The notes beneath the pieces are model-generated. The model was not told the DNA's origin. It made no database searches and saw nothing but the letters and a program-made list of their open reading frames with translations. Shown here piece after piece: positions 1 through 5,041 of a DNA stretch of 7,803 nucleotides (position 1 is its first letter; every line of letters starts with the position of its first letter). The DNA is from Candidatus Brocadiaceae bacterium (GTDB lineage Bacteria > Planctomycetota > Brocadiia > Brocadiales > Brocadiaceae): positions 1-7,803 of the forward strand of contig JANLHY010000618.1 of assembly GCA_024653795.1 (NCBI GenBank). The letters run 5' to 3'. A program made the position numbers and the translations under genes.

Positions 1-180
1 GAAACAGTGTTCAATACCCCAACGTAGCAGGTAGTTTGTGATGACCATTTTGGCAGAGGTGCGGAGATCGTTGGTAATAAGGATATGATAGTTGTTGTCG
101 TCATCCTTATTCCATTTGCCAAAAATAACTACAAACTTAATGGGAATATCACAATCTTTAAGCTTTGCCGGAGTTCTACA
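1..180 (-). pseudogene. Transposase fragment (DDE, IS4-like), C-terminal part
   Basis: The minus strand is open from 180 to the window edge and reads ...KDCDIPIKFVVIFGKWNK..., then YHILITNDLRTSAKMVITNY and LLRWGIEHCF. This is the pattern of the last catalytic block of DDE transposases of the IS4 type, where 'L(I/L)T(N/T)DL..SA..I...Y..RW.IE..F' carries the catalytic Glu, here in RWGIE. There is no start codon, and an in-frame TGA lies directly upstream (181-183). The N-terminal part of the transposase is therefore missing, and the coding match ends where a nuclease-family fragment begins on the other strand. The rest of the C-terminus lies outside the window. I read it as an inactive insertion-sequence remnant; the exact IS family is uncertain. 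Confidence 0.65.
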
Positions 181-533
181 TCAAGATAACAAAGAAGTTT
201 GGCTGGACAAAAGATGTTCTGATAAACCAGCTTGAAGCAGGGGCATTTGAGCGGTATATGGCAAACCAGACCAACTTTGATAAGGCCGTTCCGGAAAAAT
301 ACCGGCATCAGGCAAAACTGGCGGTCAAGGATGAATACTCCTTCGATTTTCTGGAGCTTGGCGAAGAGCACTCAGAAAAGGGGCTTGAGCGAGCGCTTCT
401 TGAAAATGTGAGAAAGTTCCTGATTGATAGAAAGAATAAAGTGTTTGGAGTAGCAATGCACACGTTTTTATCTCCAGAGGCGAAATCAAATTGGAGCATT
501 TCTATCGTCAAACCAGTATGGGAATTAGCATAG
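165..533 (+). pseudogene. Truncated YhcG/DUF1016 (PDDEXK nuclease) fragment
   Basis: Residues from about 4 to 90 match the conserved middle of the DUF1016/YhcG family: FYIKITKKFGWTKDVLINQ, then NQTNFDKAVPEKYRHQAKLA, VKDEYSFDFLELGEEHSEK and LERALLENVRKFL. Intact members are about 330-370 residues, with an N-terminal DUF1016 helical domain and a C-terminal PDDEXK-type nuclease domain (FAFVG.QYRLEV...FFIDLL). Here both are gone. The N-terminus is replaced by the reversed transposase fragment, the only possible start is a TTG at 165 in the junction, and after RKFL the reading changes to an unrelated tail (DRKNKVFGVAMHTFLSPE...). The 122-codon frame is probably not a functional protein. YhcG proteins are often found near mobile or restriction-type genes, which fits the neighbouring toxin-antitoxin genes. 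Confidence 0.8.
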
Positions 534-560
534 AATACAAATAGAAAGGAGTTACGTAAA

Positions 561-788
561 ATGAATACGGCAATCGAGAGAATAGTGATTGATCCAAAGA
601 TATGCAGTGGGAAACCCTGTATTAAAGGCACAAGAATACCCGTACATATAATACTTGACCTTCTTGCCGATGGAGAAGATTTTGATGGTATAAAAAAGGC
701 ATATCCCAACATTACTGATAAAGATATTAGGGCATGCCTGAATTATGCGGCAGTTCTTGCTGATGAAGAAGCCTTGATTACAACATGA
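561..788 (+). CDS. DUF433 family antitoxin
   Basis: A 75-residue protein with the DUF433 signature. 'IVIDPKICSGKPCIKGTRIP' occupies residues 8-27, followed by V..ILDLLADGEDFDGI (28-44) and the helix-turn-helix-like tail YPNITDKDIRACLNYAA (48-64). DUF433 proteins are small DNA-binding antitoxins usually encoded just upstream of a DUF5615 (Mut7-C/PIN-like) toxin. A good ribosome-binding site AAAGGAG lies at 545-551, 9 nt before the ATG. The stop codon overlaps the next ATG in an ATGA arrangement (785-788), as in an intact toxin-antitoxin operon, but the downstream toxin frame ends after 22 codons. This antitoxin is therefore probably an orphan. The family is clear; its present function is inferred. 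Confidence 0.9.
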   Translation: MNTAIERIVIDPKICSGKPCIKGTRIPVHIILDLLADGEDFDGIKKAYPNITDKDIRACLNYAAVLADEEALITT

Positions 789-853
789 AGTTATTTGCGA
801 ATGAAAATCCTTTTGAACCTATTACTGTTGACAGCGGTGTTTTATTGTTATAA
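785..853 (+). pseudogene. Stub of DUF5615-type toxin gene
   Basis: The ATG overlaps the DUF433 stop by 4 bp, exactly where the DUF5615 toxin normally starts. The frame reads MKLFANENPFEPITVDSGVL and then LL-stop. The first eight residues fit the usual DUF5615 opening 'MK(L/F)LA(D/N)EN', which includes the conserved acidic active-site region. Normal toxins are about 110-120 residues, so nearly the whole domain is missing and I find no continuation in the other two frames before the next gene. This suggests an internal deletion that disarmed the toxin and left its antitoxin. The tail after ANEN may be unrelated sequence or a distant piece of the C-terminus. Confidence 0.55.
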
Positions 854-865
854 CATGGTTATAAC
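847..865 (+). promoter_or_regulatory. Paired GTTATAAC palindromes, candidate operator
   Basis: The perfect 8-bp palindrome GTTATAAC occurs at 847-854 and again at 858-865, with centres 11 bp apart (about one helical turn). It lies about 70-90 bp upstream of the AbrB-type antitoxin start at 938. Antitoxins of this class commonly autoregulate by binding palindromes near their promoter, so this is a plausible operator for the antitoxin-Doc operon. The sequence is AT-rich, which weakens the case. The role is inferred. Confidence 0.35.
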
Positions 866-937
866 ATTGTCCAATACACTGAAACCTATTTTAAAACTTT
901 AAAAATATTAATTAATAAATGATTTGGAGATAGATGT

Positions 938-1186
938 ATGTTGCGTAAAATATGTTCAATAGGCAATAGTTACGGAATTTCCATTCCAAAGGAGATGCTG
1001 GAAAAACTTCACCTGACTGCAGGAGCACAGGTTGTGGTGGAAATAGATGAAAAGTCAAACAAGATAATCATCGAACCTAAAATATACGAGTCACCTTCGG
1101 AGGCAATAGATAAGGAATTTGCAATCCAGGTTAATGATTTCATAGAACGTTATAAACCAGCGCTGAAGGTGCTGGCTAAGAAATGA
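938..1186 (+). CDS. AbrB/MazE-type antitoxin (SpoVT-AbrB domain)
   Basis: An 82-residue protein. Residues 1-50 form a swapped-hairpin AbrB domain: 'SIGNSYGISIPKEML' (7-21) is the typical N-terminal DNA-binding motif (G-N-S-x-x-x-x-I-P), followed by L.AGA.V.VE.DE..N.I.I.P (27-48). Residues 55-82 (EAIDKEFAIQVNDFIERYKPALKVL) form an acidic helical tail of the kind that binds and blocks the toxin. A GGAG at 926-929 lies 8 nt before the ATG. The gene overlaps the Doc toxin gene by 4 bp (ATGA at 1183-1186), which implies translational coupling. The usual partner of Doc is Phd; an AbrB-type partner is a known alternative pairing. It should neutralise the toxin and repress its own operon. Confidence 0.88.
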   Translation: MLRKICSIGNSYGISIPKEMLEKLHLTAGAQVVVEIDEKSNKIIIEPKIYESPSEAIDKEFAIQVNDFIERYKPALKVLAKK

Positions 1187-1566
1187 ACTATTTGACTCCA
1201 GAGCAAGTTCTCTTTATCCATTATCGTTTGATAGAGGAAACGGGAGGTAGTCATGGTATTAGAGACCTTTCAATGCTTCAGTCGGCATTGGCAAGACCAA
1301 TGGCTACCTTCGATAGAAAAGACCTTTATCCAGACCTGTTCTCCAAAGCCGCATCACTTATGCATTCTATTAGCAAGAATCATCCATTTGTTGACGGTAA
1401 TAAAAGAACTGCTATTGCAGTGGCATCGATCTTCTTGTTTCGGAATGGTTATAACTTTAAAGTTTCTAATAAGGAACTCGAACGATTCACACTTAAAGGA
1501 GCTAGAGAGGATATTGAATTACGAGAAATAGCGCATTGGTTTAAAAGGCACTCTATAAACACATAA
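1183..1566 (+). CDS. doc: Doc/Fic-family death-on-curing toxin
   Basis: A 127-residue protein with the Fic core motif HPFVDGNKRTA at residues 67-77, which contains His67, Asp71 and the anion-binding GNKR. The family start YLTPEQVLFIH (3-13) and a Doc-like C-terminal helix (LREIAHWFKRH) are also present. Doc proteins are short Fic-fold enzymes; P1 Doc phosphorylates EF-Tu with ATP and stops translation. The sequence here keeps the Fic motif (H-P-F-x-D-G-N-K-R) and the usual 120-130-residue length, so it looks intact. It starts inside the stop codon of the AbrB-type antitoxin. No other ribosome-binding site is needed, although AAG at 1178-1180 gives little independent initiation. The exact target cannot be read from sequence. 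Confidence 0.92.
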   Translation: MNYLTPEQVLFIHYRLIEETGGSHGIRDLSMLQSALARPMATFDRKDLYPDLFSKAASLMHSISKNHPFVDGNKRTAIAVASIFLFRNGYNFKVSNKELERFTLKGAREDIELREIAHWFKRHSINT

Positions 1567-1834
1567 TACTCAGTATTGTTTTTATCTCAGAATCTATATA
1601 ATTCGTAAGTTGCATCGGTACGTGAGGAATAATGAAATGGTTTCCGGATATGAACTGAAACCATCCTTCAGGTGATAATTCAGGGGAATTGACTTTGCCC
1701 GCTGTTAGAATGCCTTTATGGCATAACGGGGCTGACCTATAGCCTTCTTAACGGCTCTGATGAGGTTTCTTCTGGGTATCATCTGTTATTATGGGAATTT
1801 GCCCGCGAAAGACGCGTAAATGGCGAAATGCCCT
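1567..1834. other. Intergenic stretch with strong hairpins, no clear gene
   Basis: No convincing gene is seen between doc and the aminotransferase remnant. A perfect 8-bp inverted repeat ATGGTTTC/GAAACCAT lies at 1637-1664 with a 12-nt loop. An alternative pairing CTGAA/TTCAG overlaps it (1655-1671). A longer bulged hairpin spans 1697-1732, where TGCC/GGCA, GTTA/TAAC and GCCC/GGGC pair around a short loop. AGCC/GGCT brackets 1741-1756. The minus strand is open from 1747 to 1553 without a start codon (ending ...NYIDSEIKTILSIMCL); I cannot assign it to a family. It could be the end of another decayed gene. Confidence 0.4.
1697..1732. repeat. Bulged hairpin downstream of doc
   Basis: The sequence folds as GCCC - GTTA - TGCC - loop - GGCA - TAAC - GGGC with small bulges. 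There is no T-run on either side, so it is not a standard intrinsic terminator for doc or for the minus-strand aminotransferase remnant. It may be the end structure of a small mobile element or a structured RNA; I could not match it to a known riboswitch class. Confidence 0.35.
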
Positions 1835-2365
1835 TCACTCGCCAAGGCAGTTTTTTATAACATTTACAATTATGGATAATTTCTCAATATTCATTATCAG
1901 GTGTGTGGGAATCAACAGCAGCCGTCTTGAAAAATAGGTGGCATTGGGGAATGGGTCCTTGTCTAAGTCATACCCCAAATTATATGCCCGATGAATTGGG
2001 TCAGGATACAGCTTTGTGCTCTCAATGCCGGCACGGTTAATTTTTTCAAAACAATTTTCCTTAACGGTTTCATCGTTAAAAAGAACGGGGAATTGATTGA
2101 ATACGGGAACTGCGTATAGAAGCAACTCCGGAAGCTTGACGCCTTTTAGGTGCGCCAGGATGTCAAGCAGGAACATGCCGTGGTCGTACCGTTTGTTTAA
2201 AATCTTTGAGGCTTGTTTGAACAAGCCGCATCCGACGCCAGCCTGGAACTTTGTATAAGCGAAGCTGTCGAAATCGGTATGCAGTGTAGTATACTTTAAT
2301 TTAGATTGATTGAAAGAGGATGTGAATCCCTTTAATATGGCTAAAAAAGAAACAGGTGTGCCTAT
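1835..2365 (-). pseudogene. DegT/DnrJ/EryC1/StrS aminotransferase, C-terminal fragment
   Basis: The minus strand is open from 2365 to the TGA at 1835-1837. It matches the C-terminal half of PLP-dependent sugar aminotransferases. DFDSFAYTKFQAGVG aligns with the 'F.A.LG' helix, followed by KILNKRYDHG..L...L, then AVPVFNQFPVLFNDE, INRAGIESTKLYPDPIHRAY, and FPNATYFSRRLLLIPTHLIM, which fits 'FPNA.YFA.RLL.LP.HP.L'. These enzymes make amino sugars for surface polysaccharides and are about 370-420 residues long. The PLP-lysine and cofactor-binding half is absent here. Upstream of 2365 an in-frame TAA appears and the sequence becomes part of a different glycosyl-gene remnant. A TTG at 2224 could start a 129-residue product, but it lies inside the conserved domain, so I treat the locus as a 5'-truncated pseudogene. 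Confidence 0.8.
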
Positions 2366-2374
2366 TTATGCGGA

Positions 2375-2491
2375 TCAAGAGATAGTAGGTGTAAAAATCC
2401 CCATTAACAAAGCTTTTCTAAGGGTATTACAGAGTAAATGTCCGCGGTTGTATGTGGGGATTATTATGGATGAACAGTTTATCAGAAACAC
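2375..2491 (-). pseudogene. Family 2 glycosyltransferase N-terminal remnant
   Basis: The minus strand from a GTG at 2491 reads VFLINCSSIIIPTYNRGHLL and then CNTLRKALLMG, before a TGA at 2375-2377. 'S(I/V)IIPTYNRG..L..TL.' is the hallmark first beta-strand of GT-A fold, family 2 glycosyltransferases (nucleotide-sugar-binding N-terminus). Such enzymes are 250-350 residues, but only about 38 codons remain. It lies directly before the aminotransferase fragment on the same strand, so the two look like the leftovers of a polysaccharide or glycan gene cluster joined by deletion. The short length limits confidence, but the motif is unlikely by chance. Confidence 0.5.
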
Positions 2492-2529
2492 TTTCGCGCT
2501 GCAATTGACAAAATATTGTGCAAGTTTTG

Positions 2530-2558
2530 TTGAAAATTGCTTTTGATTAGTGTATATA
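2530..2558 (+). promoter_or_regulatory. Candidate sigma70 promoter for the pocR-parA cluster
   Basis: TTGAAA at 2530-2535 and TATATA at 2553-2558 are separated by exactly 17 bp. Transcription would begin near 2565, at the left edge of the first MITE copy, and the transcript would carry that element in its leader before the PocR-domain gene at 2733. This is a sequence match only. Confidence 0.4.
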
Positions 2559-2564
2559 TATAAG

Positions 2565-2675
2565 CGCTAGTGCTTACTTGCAATGATAAGCGATATATGT
2601 TATCGCCTTTGGTAACAGGAAGCCGAGGATCTCAATCGAAAAATACTATCGCTAGTTTATGCAACTAAGCACTAG
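2565..2675. mobile_element. MITE-like element, copy 1 (111 bp)
   Basis: This is a non-coding 111-bp unit repeated in the same orientation at 4930-5041. The two copies differ by two substitutions and one small indel/substitution (about 97% identical). The ends are terminal inverted repeats: CTAGTGCTTACTTGCA at 2567-2582 pairs with the reverse complement of 2660-2675 at 15 of 16 positions. The pairing extends inward to a shared AGCGATA. An internal palindrome GCGATA-tatgt-TATCGC lies at 2590-2606. Both ends of both copies carry CTAG, either as element termini or as a 4-bp target duplication. YTAR targets of this kind are known for the IS5 family, so an IS5-like transposase acting in trans is plausible. 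No coding capacity. Confidence 0.8.
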
Positions 2676-2732
2676 CTTGTCCTGCCGTCAAAAGACCATC
2701 TACTTTGAAATATTTTACCTGTTTGAGTTCGT

Positions 2733-3329
2733 ATGGAACTGATTGGGCAAAAAATCAACCTCGAGAGAGAAATTATTTCTCATATTCAAATCTACTTGAT
2801 GAACCTTCTGAATACCCAAGACGTTGTATATAATGTGGATGGTGAGGTGGTAAATGAGGTTAATGCCTCTCCGTATTGTAAGACACTCCATTTTGTCAGT
2901 GAGCGAAGGGATTTGTGTCGGTGTTATAGCAGGGAATTATCTAAAAGCGCCATTCATTATAAAAAGCAATTTGAGGATGTATGCCCCGGCGGCCTAACGG
3001 TCCTTTCGATGCCGATATCCCTTGACGAACATACCGTGATTGGCGCGCATTGCGTAACTATTTCCAATACCCCCCGTTCAAAGTTCAGTGTATATGATAT
3101 TGCTTCGCAATTTAATATTGACGCCCATATCCTTTGGGACGCAGTAAAGAAAACGCCTCTTACGCCGAAACCGATCTTGAAGATTGCCAGAGAACAGGTG
3201 ATTTCAGCAACTGAATTGATGTCAAGGGTGCTTACCCGCATCTATATCCTGAAACAAAGCGAAGCATCAATGGCAGAAAAATATCACTCCATTGAAGAAA
3301 TATTTAAAAGCCACAACATAAGTAAGTAG
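2733..3329 (+). CDS. Stand-alone PocR sensory-domain protein
   Basis: A 198-residue protein with a PocR ligand-binding domain at about residues 12-140. The visible hallmarks are the N-terminal helix followed by VVYNVDGEVV, a Cys-rich stretch CKTLHFVSERRDLCRCY (49-65), and the core CPGGLTVLSMPISLD (84-98), which matches 'C.(G/A)GL....(V/A)PI..(D/N)'. VIGAHCVTIS (102-111) corresponds to the 'IG.....GQ' strand. PocR domains are PAS-like sensors, usually fused to kinases, cyclases or AraC regulators; here no output domain follows. Residues 145-198 are helical and could be a dimerisation or partner-binding segment. The ATG at 2733 follows an in-frame TGA at 2724, and no clear Shine-Dalgarno is seen. 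It is followed at 97 bp by parA on the same strand, so it may supply a signal to that ATPase. The ligand is unknown. Cys49, Cys62, Cys64 and Cys84 could bind a metal or respond to redox. Confidence 0.8.
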   Translation: MELIGQKINLEREIISHIQIYLMNLLNTQDVVYNVDGEVVNEVNASPYCKTLHFVSERRDLCRCYSRELSKSAIHYKKQFEDVCPGGLTVLSMPISLDEHTVIGAHCVTISNTPRSKFSVYDIASQFNIDAHILWDAVKKTPLTPKPILKIAREQVISATELMSRVLTRIYILKQSEASMAEKYHSIEEIFKSHNISK

Positions 3330-3351
3330 TCAGTTTTGTTAAATTTATAGC

Positions 3352-3379
3352 TTGAAATTTCTATTATAAATGCTAAACT
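3352..3379 (+). promoter_or_regulatory. Possible promoter upstream of parA
   Basis: TTGAAA at 3352-3357 is followed after 16 bp by TAAACT at 3374-3379 in an AT-rich gap between the PocR-domain gene and parA. The -10 is a moderate match only. If used, parA and the membrane-protein gene could be expressed apart from the PocR gene. Confidence 0.25.
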
Positions 3380-3426
3380 TTATATTGAATATGGACATGC
3401 CTTAATAAAATAGGAGGATGTGCATT

Positions 3427-4203
3427 ATGAGAAGTATTGCATTGCTGAACCAGAAGGGAGGAGTAGGTAAGACTACTACAACTGCAAACCTAGGGGCCTG
3501 TCTTGCAATGCTGGGGAAAAAGGTACTCGTTATTGATATGGATCCACAAGCCAATTTAAGTGTGCATCTCGGTGTAGACATTCACAAACTAAAATATTCC
3601 ATATACAATATTATTACCGGAGACTCCAAGCCAGAGGACGTTATTTTAAATACAAAAATTCAAGGCCTCGACATTATTCCCTCCAATATAGACCTTTCCG
3701 GGGCAGAAATTGAGCTGGTTGGTGTGGTGGGGCGTGAGACCGTATTAAGGGAATACTTAGGGAACGTCCTTGACCGATATGATTATGTTCTGATTGATTG
3801 CCCTCCATCCCTTGGTTTGTTAACCCTTAATGTATTGACATTGGCGCGTGAAATATTTATCCCCTTGCAGACTGAATTTTTTGCATTGCAAGGGGTAAGC
3901 AAGTTGTTAGATACGCATGAAGTTGTCCGGAAGAGGTTAAATAAGAATTTAGAGATTACAGGAATTATTTTTTGCATGTATACCAGCCGTACCCGTCTTT
4001 GCAAGGAGGTTATCGAAAAGGTTAAGGAACATTTTGCAAAGGATCAGGTATTTGATACAGTTATTAGAAAGAATGTAAAACTTTCAGAATCACCGAGCCA
4101 CGGTAAGCCGATTATCTCTTATGCGCCTAGTTCGCATGGTTCTGAAGATTATATGTCACTTGCAAAGGAAGTCGTGCAACAAGAAAATAGCAAAAAATAT
4201 TAA
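3427..4203 (+). CDS. parA: ParA/Soj-family partitioning ATPase
   Basis: 258 residues from the ATG at 3427, preferred over the ATG at 3418. AGGAGG at 3412-3417 touches 3418 but sits 9 nt before 3427. The deviant Walker A KGGVGKTT is at residues 10-17 with the signature Lys10. VIDMDPQANLS (35-45) follows, the Walker B strand VLIDCPPSLGLLTLN is at 121-135, and the chromosomal-ParA C-terminal motif KNVKLSESPSHGKPI is at 215-229. ParA proteins dimerise on ATP, bind DNA non-specifically and form gradients that move a cargo. The cargo is specified by a partner that stimulates ATPase activity. There is no parB or parS next to it. The gene downstream encodes a small bitopic membrane protein and the one upstream a PocR sensor, so this looks like an orphan ParA positioning something other than the chromosome. 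It could still be a chromosomal Soj with ParB elsewhere. Confidence 0.95.
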   Translation: MRSIALLNQKGGVGKTTTTANLGACLAMLGKKVLVIDMDPQANLSVHLGVDIHKLKYSIYNIITGDSKPEDVILNTKIQGLDIIPSNIDLSGAEIELVGVVGRETVLREYLGNVLDRYDYVLIDCPPSLGLLTLNVLTLAREIFIPLQTEFFALQGVSKLLDTHEVVRKRLNKNLEITGIIFCMYTSRTRLCKEVIEKVKEHFAKDQVFDTVIRKNVKLSESPSHGKPIISYAPSSHGSEDYMSLAKEVVQQENSKKY

Positions 4204-4242
4204 TTATGGAAAAATATAAGTCATAATCTGTTGGGAGGAAAT

Positions 4243-4830
4243 ATGGGTAAGGACAGTGCGCTTGGGCATGATCCATTGAGTTGGATGAAAATAACAAAGG
4301 AAAATAAGAAATCATTATCGTCTGAAGATGCGAGTACAGCAGGCCAGAATGCCGGAAAGGCTGAACAGCAGCCAAGGATCCAAGCAACGCCTAAACAACA
4401 AATACCCTTTCCAACGGGTAATAGTAAGGCTCAGTTTGTATCAAAGAAGGCGCCACCATCGCCCAGTAATATACCGAATAACCCCGCTGCGCCCAAGCCC
4501 AGGGTTGTGATTGGGCGTTTGTATGAGAAACCGTCTCTTGAAAAGGTAAAATCAGTCCAGCGTAACGAAAATGAGGTTCAGGCGACAAGGCGTTCCGTCG
4601 AGCCGTCAATTCCTGTATCCAGGACTATACAACCAATTAATAGAATAGCGCCAGAAATAAATCGTACCCCTGTCTCTACCACCGCAAGCCATTTTTCTAC
4701 GTATATTATTGTCGCCTATACGGCGCTTTTGCTTATTTTGGGGTACTTTGTCTATAGTGACCTTTCAAAACGAACGAGCAGGATCGAGGCAAAGATTATG
4801 GCGATTGAAAATGCCTTGCGAGAAAAGTAG
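4243..4830 (+). CDS. Putative membrane-anchored ParA partner, single helix
   Basis: 195 residues from the ATG at 4243, with GGGAGG at 4233-4238; a TTG at 4231 lies at the ribosome-binding site itself and is less likely. I do not recognise a named family. Residues 1-16 (MGKDSALGHDPLSWMK) form a compact peptide with a basic residue near the N-terminus and a 'DPLxW' core. Residues 20-150 are low-complexity, rich in Pro, Gln, Asn, Ser and basic residues. Residues about 152-171 (FSTYIIVAYT...LGYFVY) are one clear membrane helix. Residues 172-195 (SDLSKRTSRIEAKIMAIENA...) are a short amphipathic, possibly coiled-coil tail. Many ParA partners carry a short basic N-terminal peptide that triggers ATP hydrolysis, followed by a flexible linker, so this could be the membrane-bound cargo adaptor for the ParA encoded 39 bp upstream. 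That role is inference from layout only. Confidence 0.7.
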   Translation: MGKDSALGHDPLSWMKITKENKKSLSSEDASTAGQNAGKAEQQPRIQATPKQQIPFPTGNSKAQFVSKKAPPSPSNIPNNPAAPKPRVVIGRLYEKPSLEKVKSVQRNENEVQATRRSVEPSIPVSRTIQPINRIAPEINRTPVSTTASHFSTYIIVAYTALLLILGYFVYSDLSKRTSRIEAKIMAIENALREK

Positions 4831-4890
4831 CTGGTTTGGTAACAATTTAGTTTTTAATCTGTGCAATCTGTGGTTCCAATCCCCGTTTTC

Positions 4891-4930
4891 ACGAGGACAA
4901 GACTCGTTTATTGGTCTGAGGCTTCGCCTC
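4891..4930 (+). terminator. Weak hairpins after the parA cluster
   Basis: ACGAG/CTCGT (4891-4907, 7-nt loop) is followed by TTTATT, and GAGGC-TTC-GCCTC (4918-4930) abuts the second MITE copy. Neither has a full T-run. Together they may end transcription of the plus-strand cluster before it runs antisense into birA. Confidence 0.3.
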
Positions 4931-5041
4931 GCTAGTGCTCACTTGCAATGATAAGCGATATATGTTATCGCCTTTTGTAACAGGAAGTACGAGGATCTCA
5001 ATCGAAAAATACTATCGCTAGTTTATGCAACTAAGCACTAG
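4930..5041. mobile_element. MITE-like element, copy 2 (112 bp)
   Basis: Second direct copy of the unit at 2565-2675. The left inverted repeat is CTAGTGCTCACTTGCA at 4932-4947 and the right one is at 5026-5041. Its right CTAG (5038-5041) contains, on the minus strand, the TAG stop codon of birA, so the element begins exactly at the end of that gene. The two copies enclose 2254 bp holding the PocR, ParA and membrane-protein genes. Confidence 0.8.

Noticed and set aside
308..712. 134-codon minus-strand frame
   Set aside because: Antisense of the DUF1016 fragment and the DUF433 gene, both of which have clear family motifs on the plus strand.
2310..2546. Plus-strand open frame of 70-78 codons (starts TTG 2310 or ATG 2337)
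   Set aside because: No recognisable family and no good ribosome-binding site. Both its strands overlap better matches: the aminotransferase fragment and a glycosyltransferase start on the minus strand.
3418..3426. Upstream ATG for parA
   Set aside because: It touches the AGGAGG directly, leaving no spacing; the ATG at 3427 has 9 nt spacing and gives the standard ParA N-terminus.
2565..5041. CRISPR or tandem-repeat array
   Set aside because: Only two copies 2.3 kb apart with terminal inverted repeats; no spacer pattern.
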